Origin: Paenibacillus ferrarius
GTDB taxonomy: Bacteria; Bacillota; Bacilli; Paenibacillales; NBRC-103111
Length of the DNA stretch: 64,000 nt
Reading direction: 5' to 3'
Assembly: GCF_002027705.1 (NCBI RefSeq)
Contig: NZ_MBTG01000006.1
Location: 62,001 to 126,000, forward strand
Below the pieces are notes generated by a model. That model was not told where the DNA came from. It saw nothing but the letters and a program-made list of their open reading frames with translations, and did not search any database. The position numbers were made by a program, and so were the translations under genes. This document shows, in pieces, positions 45,098 to 52,881 of this stretch (the stretch's first letter is position 1; each line of letters starts with the position of its first letter).

Positions 45098-45700
45098 TTA
45101 TTGGTAACGTTCAGCTAAGTCATCAATACGAGCTGCATGAGCTCCTTCGCCAATTGCATTAAATTTCCACTCGCCATTATTACGATATAATTCTCCCGTA
45201 ATCAGCGCTGTCATAGTAGAGTAATTGTCAGTTAAATTAAAACGAATCAACTCTTGATTATTGGCAGCGTTCACCACTCGGACATAAGCGGATTTAATCA
45301 TGCCAAAATGCTGGTTTCTTTCATCAGCTTCATAAATGTTCACCACTACAAGAATCTTATGAACATCTGATGGAACTCTGGCAAGATCAATTGAGATTTG
45401 TTCATCGTCGCCATCTCCATCGCCTGTCAAATTATCACCAGAATGCTTGACAGATTTGCAGTCACTGGCAAGGTTATAAAAACATACAACATTATCGAAT
45501 TTCGCTAACTTGCCATGTTCATTAAGAAGAAGTGCAGAAGAATCACAATCAATGTCTTCATCAATTTCCTTTTTTTGGCCAAAGAATCCATTGGATTCAC
45601 TTGTCGCTGGATCCCATCCGAGGCCAACTACAAGTTTAGAAAGACCAGTAGTGCCCTTAGTTAAGTCTATTTTTTGACCTTTTACGAGATTAATACTCAT
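45098..45700 (-). CDS. TerD-family stress protein (longer paralogue)
   Basis: A 200-residue TerD-domain protein, paralogous to the gene 29 bases downstream. It carries the acidic calcium-binding motif GDGDGDDEQISID and an insertion FFGQKKEIDEDIDCDSSA after the GLGWDP segment, as in YceC/TerD subtypes that bind metal through an extra acidic loop. A strong AAAGGAGGTGA ribosome site precedes the ATG at 45700. The operon likely starts from the ECF-type promoter at 45810-45835. Confidence 0.93.
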   Translation of the reverse strand: MSINLVKGQKIDLTKGTTGLSKLVVGLGWDPATSESNGFFGQKKEIDEDIDCDSSALLLNEHGKLAKFDNVVCFYNLASDCKSVKHSGDNLTGDGDGDDEQISIDLARVPSDVHKILVVVNIYEADERNQHFGMIKSAYVRVVNAANNQELIRFNLTDNYSTMTALITGELYRNNGEWKFNAIGEGAHAARIDDLAERYQ

Positions 45701-45809
45701 TGTCTAGGTCACCTCCTTTCAAGGGAATCAATCACTTATGAAACTAGTAGATCTGCTTGGTAAGCTAACCTTGCAAATTTCGACAGCGAAATTCTCTCTG
45801 CATGATACA

Positions 45810-45835
45810 TACGACGGTGTTCTCAAATAGTTCCA
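45810..45835 (-). promoter_or_regulatory. Candidate ECF-sigma (sigma-W-like) promoter of the terD operon
   Basis: On the minus strand TGGAAC is followed after exactly 16 bases by CGTATG. This fits the sigma-W/M/X-type consensus (TGAAAC, 16-17 bases, CGTA). It lies about 110 bases upstream of the first terD start. In Bacillus subtilis the yceCDEFGH terD-type operon is known to be ECF-sigma controlled, which supports the call. Confidence 0.6.
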
Positions 45836-45935
45836 AAAAAGAAATAATGTTCAACAAAAATTTATTAGGCATAAGTATATCACCTCTAATAGATCGGAGT
45901 GTTGTCCTGGCACCTTTTTGTCATAGGACAAATAC

Positions 45936-45985
45936 TAAAAAACCAAAAGAACCTACCATCATCCAAAGGGATGAAGGTAGGTTCT
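45936..45985 (-). terminator. Terminator of the marR-SDR genes
   Basis: A long hairpin (AGAACCTACCATCATCC paired with its near-perfect complement around a short loop, 45948-45985) is followed on the minus strand by TTTTGGTTTTTT. It lies just beyond the SDR stop at 45996. Confidence 0.88.
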
Positions 45986-45995
45986 TCTTCCAATC

Positions 45996-46835
45996 TTACA
46001 AGTTCAAATGCAGCTTCCGCGTGTTCAACATACCGTCCAAACCCGTAGGGTCTTGGCTTACTTTATATTGAACGAAGGTTTCGGCTGCTTCTGAAGTTCG
46101 AATGCGGAGCGGCTTGGGCTCCATGTCGACGAGCTTCGCCATGACATCAGCAACGGATTCCGGCGTTTGAGGGACAACATTCCGCTTCGCGAAGGCATCC
46201 ATATATTGCATCAGCATCGGCTTGTATTCATCTTCTAGAATACCTCCGGTTTGCTGTACATGACCTAGCACCGTGCTGTTGAAGTTAGTTGCAATCGCGC
46301 CAGGCTCGAGCAGCGTGACATCAATATTGAAGGTAGGCTTGTAATAAGTGGCCAAGCTTTCCAATAAGCCTTCCACGGCGAATTTTGCCGCGCAATAAAT
46401 TTCATTGAAGGGTTGCCCGACTAAACCGCCGACACTTGTTGTTGCAATAAGATGACCGCTCGCGGATTTGCGCAGAAGCGGCAGACCTGCACGAATCGTA
46501 TGCATGACGCCATAGACATTCGTATCGAAGACATGATGGATTTCTTCCATAGTGGCTTGGCCCAATGCGCGAAGGAAGCCAAAGCCCGCATTGCAAAACA
46601 GAACATCAATCCGCCCCTCATTCCTGTCGATTTCAGCAAAAGCCTTATCCATCGACTCCGGGCTTGTGACTTCCATTTCCATGAAGTGAAGATTTGCCTG
46701 CTGAGCGTACAGAGCTCGATCCCGCTCTACCTGTCTTGTTCCAGCGTAAACCGTCCAACCTAATTCAGCGAATTTCAGTGCCGTTGCCAAGCCGATACCG
46801 GAGGATGCTCCGGTAATTGCCATAATTTTGCCCAT
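45996..46835 (-). CDS. Short-chain dehydrogenase/reductase (SDR)
   Basis: A 279-residue classical SDR oxidoreductase. The cofactor-binding motif TGASSGIG is at residues 8-15, the NAG motif at 82-84, and the catalytic Ser134, Tyr147 and Lys151 (YCAAK) are present. It should use NAD(P)H on an unidentified carbonyl or alcohol. The marR gene lies 143 bases upstream in the same direction and probably controls it; a weak hairpin separates them. Confidence 0.92.
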   Translation of the reverse strand: MGKIMAITGASSGIGLATALKFAELGWTVYAGTRQVERDRALYAQQANLHFMEMEVTSPESMDKAFAEIDRNEGRIDVLFCNAGFGFLRALGQATMEEIHHVFDTNVYGVMHTIRAGLPLLRKSASGHLIATTSVGGLVGQPFNEIYCAAKFAVEGLLESLATYYKPTFNIDVTLLEPGAIATNFNSTVLGHVQQTGGILEDEYKPMLMQYMDAFAKRNVVPQTPESVADVMAKLVDMEPKPLRIRTSEAAETFVQYKVSQDPTGLDGMLNTRKLHLNL

Positions 46836-46937
46836 CTATGATCACTCCAAATGTTGAATTTATAAACTGTTTAATAACTATACAATATACAAAGAAAACA
46901 AAATAGTCAAGTTTAAACTGGCAGCTGACAGCAAATA

Positions 46938-46967
46938 AATCGAATCGGCTTGAATGCCAATTCGATT
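46938..46967 (-). terminator. Weak minus-strand terminator or attenuator after marR
   Basis: AATCGAAT/ATTCGATT outer arms with an inner GGC/GCC pair form a hairpin. Only a short ATTTATT tract follows on the minus strand, so read-through to the SDR gene is plausible. Confidence 0.5.
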
Positions 46968-46978
46968 CTTATCATTTG

Positions 46979-47389
46979 TTATAGCGGCAATTTCTCCAGC
47001 AATTTTTGGAGCTGAGCAAGTTCTTCTGCTGTATAAGGCTTGAAGAGCTGCTCGATTTTGTTATTATACGCCAGAAGAATCTCATTTATCAGCGTATTTC
47101 CTTTGTCGGTTACCTGAAGCAGATGACTCCGACGACTTGTCGGATGTGGCTTGCGAATAACTAGGTCCTGTTCTTCCAATTTATCCAACAGCTGTGTAAT
47201 GGCACCTCGGGTTAATCCGAATTCGTTGGCGATGTCAACAGCGATGCAGTCCGGATGCTTGCGCAGAAATTCCAATGCATACATCATGATCGGCGTTATG
47301 TGAAAGGGGGGCAGCACTTGTGTCAAATAGGAGGAGATAGCATTTTTAATTTCGCGAAATTTGTACGTAATGACGAGGTTGTTATCCAT
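46979..47389 (-). CDS. MarR-family transcriptional regulator
   Basis: A 136-residue winged-helix regulator. The recognition region is CIAVDIANEFGLTRGAITQLLDKLEEQDLVIRKPHPTSRRSHLLQVTDKG, with the typical Arg-rich wing. It likely represses itself and the SDR gene downstream and responds to a small phenolic or oxidising compound, by family analogy only. No clear inverted-repeat operator was located. A minus-strand terminator-like hairpin lies 91 bases upstream of its start. Confidence 0.9.
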   Translation of the reverse strand: MDNNLVITYKFREIKNAISSYLTQVLPPFHITPIMMYALEFLRKHPDCIAVDIANEFGLTRGAITQLLDKLEEQDLVIRKPHPTSRRSHLLQVTDKGNTLINEILLAYNNKIEQLFKPYTAEELAQLQKLLEKLPL

Positions 47390-47479
47390 GGCTTTGCCGC
47401 CCTTTTGTTTAGTTTCTATACATTATAGCAAGAGTGAGGGAGGGATTCCAAGCTAGTGGGATGCGATAGGCCAAAAAAG

Positions 47480-47506
47480 AGACCCACAGCAACGGGCTGC
47501 GGGTCT
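47480..47506 (-). other. Orphan minus-strand terminator-like hairpin upstream of marR
   Basis: AGACCCGCAGC / GCTGTGGGTCT (minus-strand sense, one wobble) with a 5-nt loop is followed by CTTTTTTGG. No minus-strand gene lies upstream of it, so it may be a leader attenuator for marR or a roadblock to antisense transcription. Confidence 0.5.
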
Positions 47507-47665
47507 AAGTTTTATATTTTAAAGGGGGGTTGGTCTTTATTATAACCATGGTTCATTAAAAGAAGATGAAAATCATATTTCATTTTCATTACATTTTTGC
47601 TAATGGTAAAATAAAGCTAAGCATGCTTCTACATTTTACATAGCTGCGCAGAGTGGAGGTACCTA

Positions 47666-49888
47666 TTGAAGCACTATTCCATGCGATCCCATTTGACGTT
47701 GACTTTCGCGATCGTGGCGATGATTCCGATTTTGATTCTTGGCAGTTTTCAAGTTTCACAAATTATGCATATTACCCAGGAGTCCAACCGGAATCAGCAA
47801 ATGACCACCTACCGGCTTGGAGATGCGGTTCAAGATTATATGTATTATCACAGGAATGCGGTTGAAACCTTAGCGGCGACGATTACCGCCTCGGATGCGG
47901 CCTTTCGAACACGCGAGAGCTTAACACTGAAACTGCAATCCCTGCAAGACAACTTGGCTGGCTTTACGGGCATCTATGTCGTTGATCAAAATGGTGTGAT
48001 TAAAGCAACCCATTCCGCGGCAAATCAAACGCTGATTGGCATGGATCTGAAAGATCGGGATTACACCATACGGGTGCAAGCAACCCCAAAGACCATTGTC
48101 TCTTCGTTGTTTCGCGCCCCCGAGGGAGCCGATCGGCCAGCTGTTGCGATTGCTGTACCGATCTATAAGGCCAACAAGCAGCCTGATGGCTTTGTTCTCG
48201 CTGTACTTGAGCTTGCTCCGATTAAGGAGCTGGTTACCAAATACGATTACGGTAAAGAGGCTTATCCGGTTGTACTGGACCATGCAGGCAAGCCGATTTA
48301 TCATCCGAATGCCGCTTTGACGGAATCTTTGACGAGTTTGTCCAAGGAACCGGTGGTTCTGGATGCGCTGCGCGAGCACAAAGGCGAAGGAACCTATCAA
48401 TTGAGCATCTCCGGGCAAAAAGAGCTAATCACCTACAAGGTGATTCCTGAAGTCGATTGGATTGTATGGGTCAGCAGATCCAAAGCCTCGGTTAATGCTG
48501 CCTTCACGGAATCACTGAGCCTAACGGTGCTGCTGCTCATCATCTCACTCATTCTGACCGTCCTGCTCGGAAGCTATTTGGCGAGACGTTTGAATGGTAC
48601 GATTCATGCCTTGGTTGGCTATACCCAGCGTCTTGCGGGAGGCAGCTTTGTAGAGCGGGACAGTAAGGCCGTGCCACGTGGCGCACCCTTGGAGCTGCAA
48701 TTGCTGGCGGATCATTTCTTCCGAATGGCTGAGCAAATCAAAGAAAATCAAGGTGCGCTTCTACAGCTGAACAGTGAACTGGAAGACCGCGTAGAGGAGC
48801 GAACCCAGCGCTTGCAGGACGAGCATGCCACATTAAATGCGGTGCTCGAGAGCATGTCCGACGCGATTGTCTTAATTGATGTGAACCAGCAGGTTGTTTA
48901 TGCCAATCATCGAATGGCTGAAATTTTTGCGATTCCGATGCCAGAGCTGGCGATTATGCAGGAGGATGCACTTTTTGAACGGATTACCGATCTGCTGCCC
49001 GAACGCCAAGAGGAACTGCATAAGCTGACGGCAGGGCCCAGAGTTCAGGGGGCGTTTACCGTGCAGACCGAGCATGGCAAAGAGCGCTTTATGATGGTTT
49101 CAGCTTTCCAGGTAGCCCGGGATGGGCGGGTTTTTGGCCGCGGGTACGTATGGCGGGATATGACGAAAGAGCATGAAATTGATGCGCTCAAAAATGATCT
49201 GATTTCTCTGGCTTCCCATGAGTTCAAAACACCAATCACCAGCATACGCGGCGGAGTAGAAACGCTGCTGCGCGTCGACGCACAGTGGGAAGAAAGCTTT
49301 AAGCAGGAGCTGCTGGAAGGAATCCATGAGGATATCGGACGCATTCAGGACCTTATTGACGATTGGCTCGACATTTCCAAAATAGAATCAGGCGCAATGC
49401 GCATCAACCCGCAGCCCCTGCGTGTGGAAGCTATCGTGGAAAGCGCGATGAGAAGGCTGCCGCAGCAAGCGAGCGAAGCTCATACGCAATTCGAAGTGCA
49501 GCGTGCTGAAGATCTGCCGCTGATTTATGCCGATAAGCTTCGGATGGAGCAGGTGCTCGTAAACTTGTTCACCAATGCGGTTCGATATAATGAGCAGCAT
49601 CCTATGATCCGAATCACCGCTGGGGCTGATGAGCGATTTGTGCATCTGGAGGTTCACGATAACGGGATCGGTATTTCCGCTGAGCATGTAGATAAATTAT
49701 TCGATCGCTTTTACCGTGTGGATGTCTCCTCCAGCCGGCAAACAGGTGGAACGGGACTTGGCCTTGCGATATGCAAAGGCATTATGCAGGCGCACGGCGG
49801 AGAGATTGACGTTGTGAGCAAGCCTGGCGAAGGAAGCACCTTTAGCTTAGCCATACCGCGGTTCAGAGGGGAAGAAGAGCAGATATGA
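47666..49888 (+). CDS. Sensor histidine kinase with cache, HAMP and PAS domains
   Basis: A 740-residue membrane kinase. Helix 1 is at about 11-31; a double-cache extracellular domain (about 40-280, FTGIYVVDQNGVIKATHSAANQTLIGMDL) precedes helix 2 at about 291-311. Then come HAMP (about 312-370), a short coiled coil, a PAS domain (about 388-500, SMSDAIVLIDVNQQVVYANHRMAEIF), HisKA with His518 (SHEFKTP) and HATPase_c (DNGIGIS, GGTGLGLAICKGIM). The start is TTG at 47666 after GTGGAGGT. It overlaps its regulator gene by 4 bases. Ligand unknown. Confidence 0.92.
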   Translation: MKHYSMRSHLTLTFAIVAMIPILILGSFQVSQIMHITQESNRNQQMTTYRLGDAVQDYMYYHRNAVETLAATITASDAAFRTRESLTLKLQSLQDNLAGFTGIYVVDQNGVIKATHSAANQTLIGMDLKDRDYTIRVQATPKTIVSSLFRAPEGADRPAVAIAVPIYKANKQPDGFVLAVLELAPIKELVTKYDYGKEAYPVVLDHAGKPIYHPNAALTESLTSLSKEPVVLDALREHKGEGTYQLSISGQKELITYKVIPEVDWIVWVSRSKASVNAAFTESLSLTVLLLIISLILTVLLGSYLARRLNGTIHALVGYTQRLAGGSFVERDSKAVPRGAPLELQLLADHFFRMAEQIKENQGALLQLNSELEDRVEERTQRLQDEHATLNAVLESMSDAIVLIDVNQQVVYANHRMAEIFAIPMPELAIMQEDALFERITDLLPERQEELHKLTAGPRVQGAFTVQTEHGKERFMMVSAFQVARDGRVFGRGYVWRDMTKEHEIDALKNDLISLASHEFKTPITSIRGGVETLLRVDAQWEESFKQELLEGIHEDIGRIQDLIDDWLDISKIESGAMRINPQPLRVEAIVESAMRRLPQQASEAHTQFEVQRAEDLPLIYADKLRMEQVLVNLFTNAVRYNEQHPMIRITAGADERFVHLEVHDNGIGISAEHVDKLFDRFYRVDVSSSRQTGGTGLGLAICKGIMQAHGGEIDVVSKPGEGSTFSLAIPRFRGEEEQI

Positions 49889-50580
49889 ACAAGAAAAAAA
49901 TCATGATCGTAGACGATGAACCCAAAATTGTCCGCTTCGTTGCGGCGAATCTCAAATCGTTGGATTTCGAAACGCTGACTTGCCAAAGCGGTGCTGAGGC
50001 CCTGGAGAAGGTTGAAGGCTTTGATCCGGATTTGATTCTGCTGGATTTGATGATGCCCGGCATGGATGGGTTCGAAGTGTTAAAAAGACTGCGCTCCTAC
50101 TCCGGCGTTCCGGTCATTATGCTGACCGCACGCAGCAATGCGACAGACAAAGTGCAGGGGCTGAATCTGGGAGCGGATGATTATCTGACGAAGCCATTCT
50201 CGCTTGATGAGCTGTTCGCCCGGGTGAACGCCGTGCTTCGCCGGATGGATGGCCGCATGGCAGCGCCCGTCACGACAAGCGAGATCACGCTTGGTCTTGT
50301 GACGGCTAATCTGGCGCAGCGGCGCATCTGGGTTGGGGACACGGAGGTCAAGTTTACGGAGACGGAGTACAATCTCTTCGCTTTGCTCCTGCAGCATGCG
50401 GGCAAAGTCATGACGCATGAGCAGCTGCTCAGCGAAGTGTGGGGCAGTGAATACCGCGACGAAGTCGAGTACCTGCGGGTCACGATTGCGCGAATTCGCC
50501 AGAAGCTCAAAAGCCTTGCCGAAGGTCAGGAGCTGATTATAACCTACCCAGGAGTAGGTTATATGGCGAAGCAGGACTAG
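49885..50580 (+). CDS. OmpR/PhoB-family response regulator
   Basis: A 231-residue regulator. The receiver has VDDE at 9-12 and phosphoacceptor Asp54 (LILLDLMMPG), followed by the Lys in YLTKPF. The C-terminal winged helix has EVKFTETEYNLFALLLQHAGKVM and ends VGYMAKQD. It overlaps the kinase end by 4 bases. The targets are unknown; no target operon is obvious because the downstream DNA is repeat-rich and gene-free. Confidence 0.95.
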   Translation: MNKKKIMIVDDEPKIVRFVAANLKSLDFETLTCQSGAEALEKVEGFDPDLILLDLMMPGMDGFEVLKRLRSYSGVPVIMLTARSNATDKVQGLNLGADDYLTKPFSLDELFARVNAVLRRMDGRMAAPVTTSEITLGLVTANLAQRRIWVGDTEVKFTETEYNLFALLLQHAGKVMTHEQLLSEVWGSEYRDEVEYLRVTIARIRQKLKSLAEGQELIITYPGVGYMAKQD

Positions 50581-50589
50581 AAGCAGGGA

Positions 50590-50945
50590 TGTGAAGTCCC
50601 GAGCGATTGCTGGAAGCGACACCGAAGGAAGCGTCGAAAGAAGCGCCGAAAGAAGCACCAGTAGATGCAACGAAAGAGCATTGAAAGTAACGCCGAAGAA
50701 ACACCAGTAGAAGGGGAGAAGAAGCATCGAAAGAAGCGCCGAAAGGAGCATCGCAAGTAACGCCGAAAGTAACATCGAAAGAACCACTAAAAGAAGCACC
50801 AAAATAAGCACCAAAATAAGCACCAAAAGAAGTATCAAAAGAAGTATCAAAAGAAGTGCCAAAAGAAGTATCAAAAGAAGTACCAAAAGAAGTACCAAAA
50901 GAAGCACCAAAAGAAGCACCAGTAGAAGCGGCGAAAGAACCACGC
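50590..50945. repeat. Degenerate 9-15 bp repeats encoding broken Lys-Glu-Pro-like text
   Basis: Tandem AAAAGAAGYACC-type 12-mers (50776-50930) and degenerate GCGCCGAAAGAAG-type units. Two separate in-frame stretches read as KEAP/KEVP repeats but are interrupted by stops and have no ribosome site. It is either simple-sequence expansion or the ruin of a repeat-protein gene; I do not call a CDS. Confidence 0.75.
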
Positions 50946-51020
50946 AACACCGAAAGTAACACCAAAAGTAACACCAAAAGAAGCCCCCCTAGGGACCTGG
51001 CCCTTCAGCCGCTCACAAAA

Positions 51021-51198
51021 ACTGCAAAAGTGCAGGCTTTTTCAACAAAATCGCCTAAAAAGAGAAAAAACCTGCGATTATGCAGGCTTTTTAATCATTT
51101 TCGTCCTTTTAATGAAAATGAGTCCTCAAAAGATGCGCTATCGCAGGAATTTGCAGAAAAAGTCGATTTAGAGGGTGAAAAGCCTGCACAATTGCAGG
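51021..51198. repeat. Four-hairpin intergenic element, copy D
   Basis: Units start at 51021 (ACTGC-AAAAGT-GCAGG), 51071 (CCTGC-GATTAT-GCAGG), 51132 (GATGC-GCTATC-GCAGG) and 51183 (CCTGC-ACAATT-GCAGG). Spacings are 50, 61 and 51. The 45-nt centre contains ATTTTC and GAAAAT as an inverted pair. Between a response-regulator gene and a convergent lipoprotein gene. Confidence 0.85.
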
Positions 51199-51405
51199 TT
51201 TATCACAATTACATTAGAGGCAGCTCTGTTAGTAGCTGTAAGTGCCCGCGGGTGCTGTAACACGAAAAAGCGAAATTTGTCCATGAGCGATTTCCGTCTC
51301 AGGGAGACAGCGATTGTTTGTTAGTGCCAACTCCGTGAAGGAGATCTGCGGAATTTCGATACTCGGTAAGTCATGCACGAGCTGCACATGTATTCCTCTT
51401 TTCAG
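51199..51405. other. Short gene-free spacer
   Basis: Nothing recognisable lies between the hairpin element and the end of the minus-strand lipoprotein gene; no clear terminator was found. Confidence 0.35.
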
Positions 51406-52749
51406 CTATCGGCTCAACAATTGAACATCAAGCGGATAATCAGGCAGCTCCAGTTCGCGGATAGCGCCGGATTGCAGATCAACGACTGTCATCCCGTTCC
51501 AGCCAGTATCGGCATAAGTGACACCGCCAGTCAGGTAGGCATAATGACCGTCAGCGCTGCTTGCAACCATCTGATGCATGCGCGTAAGGGGGATGATTTT
51601 CTCCGTATAGGTGTTCACATCAAGGACGGTGAGGTTCGGTTTGCCTGTAGCGCTGCCAGCCGCTCCAATGCCGACGATGAGCATCTGCTTGCCGTCAGGT
51701 GTAAAGGCAACGCCTTCCTGATGCGTGTTGCCGGTCAGCGGTTTCGTTTCGTACTTGCCGCTGACCGGGTCAAGCACGACGAGCCCGCGGCCTTGGTAAG
51801 GCAGAAGCAGATGGCCGTCACCACGAACGACCGCATAATGTGGCTTCTCAAAGCCTCCTCGACCGAAGGGCGCAGCTTCCAGCGTGCGAGCTTTATGAGT
51901 TGAGGAATCTACAGCTGTCACCGAGTAAGAATCGTGGTCGATGCTGTACACTTCGCGGCCGTCAAGACTGGTGACGAGGTCAAAGGGACGGATGCCAATA
52001 GGGACGCTGCCGATCACGGCAAGCTTCGTGGTATCCATGATTTCAAGCTGGCTTTTGGTGCTACTGCCGGATACGTATACGCCTACGTAGACGAATTTCC
52101 CGTCAGGGGAGACAGCAATGCCCATACCCCCTGGACGATATTCGCCATATTGGGGCTTGCCTATTGCCGTTTGATACGGCACAAGCGCTACTCGTATTCG
52201 CGACTGCGTATCAACGACAGCGATGCCCTCCGCTGTAGAGACATAAGCGCGATGATTCGGTCCTTCTGCAATTGCAAAAGGAGCTTTGCCGACGATTAGT
52301 TTCTCAAAGTGACCCGTAGCTGGGTCTAAGAAAGAGATATAGTCACTTTTGGAGTGAGTAACCAGCAGGATTGGGGCTTGTGCTGGGTTTGTTAATGCTA
52401 TATTTTCTTCGGTTGTATTCACAGTTGGCGTTGAAGCTGACGTAGATGTAGATGTAGATGTAGATGTAGATGTAGATGGTAATGTAGATGTAGATGGTAA
52501 TGTAGACGTAGATGTGGTTGTAGATGATGTTGATATTGAGGTTGATGCTGACGGCGTTGCTGTTGGCGCAACAGAGGATGCCGCATTAGGAATAGAGCTT
52601 GTCGCCGTTACTTCAGTGGAAGCAGTCGCTATTGGCGAATTTGGGCTGACTCCAGTGGACGCATCAGAACGCACTCCACAACCGGCTAATACAACTAACA
52701 GGGTGAACAAAATCAACATATAACCGAATGGTTTATTTGCAAACAACAC
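51406..52749 (-). CDS. YncE-like beta-propeller lipoprotein
   Basis: A 447-residue exported lipoprotein. The lipobox VLAGC places the acylated Cys at residue 24. A Ser/Thr-rich linker (about 30-115) contains a long (Ser-Thr)n tract encoded by a 6-bp microsatellite. The rest is a seven-bladed YVTN/YncE-type propeller: SKSDYISFLDPATGHFEKLIVGKAP, GGMGIAVSPDGKFVYVGVYV, GIRPFDLVTSLDGREVYSIDHDS, GVAFTPDGKQMLIVG. Such proteins bind partners or ligands at the cell surface, with no defined activity. It is downstream of the SLH-protein gene on the same strand, separated by a terminator. Confidence 0.85.
   Translation of the reverse strand: MLFANKPFGYMLILFTLLVVLAGCGVRSDASTGVSPNSPIATASTEVTATSSIPNAASSVAPTATPSASTSISTSSTTTSTSTLPSTSTLPSTSTSTSTSTSTSASTPTVNTTEENIALTNPAQAPILLVTHSKSDYISFLDPATGHFEKLIVGKAPFAIAEGPNHRAYVSTAEGIAVVDTQSRIRVALVPYQTAIGKPQYGEYRPGGMGIAVSPDGKFVYVGVYVSGSSTKSQLEIMDTTKLAVIGSVPIGIRPFDLVTSLDGREVYSIDHDSYSVTAVDSSTHKARTLEAAPFGRGGFEKPHYAVVRGDGHLLLPYQGRGLVVLDPVSGKYETKPLTGNTHQEGVAFTPDGKQMLIVGIGAAGSATGKPNLTVLDVNTYTEKIIPLTRMHQMVASSADGHYAYLTGGVTYADTGWNGMTVVDLQSGAIRELELPDYPLDVQLLSR
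52439..52520. repeat. In-frame 6-bp microsatellite inside the lipoprotein gene
   Basis: GTAGAT hexamers with GGTAAT interruptions encode alternating Ser-Thr and Leu-Pro-Ser-Thr in the linker. Length change by whole units would keep the frame and only alter linker length. Confidence 0.85.
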
Positions 52750-52827
52750 AGGCTGTCACCTCATTTTTAAAGTTATGCAACAGGGCTTTCACGGATTTCT
52801 CCAGATTCATCGCGGGGAGCGGGGCCA

Positions 52828-52863
52828 TAAACGAGAAAAGAGCACCTTTTCCAAGGCACTCTT
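52828..52863 (-). terminator. Minus-strand terminator after the SLH-protein gene
   Basis: AAGAGTGCCTT / AAGGTGCTCTT (minus-strand sense, two wobbles) around a 4-nt loop, followed by a short T run. Confidence 0.72.
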
Positions 52864-52881
52864 TCCTCTGCATTCAGAATG

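Noticed and set aside
50856..51260. A 134-codon frame starting with Lys-Glu-Val-Pro repeats
   Set aside because: It starts inside simple repeats and runs through the four-hairpin element; no ribosome site.
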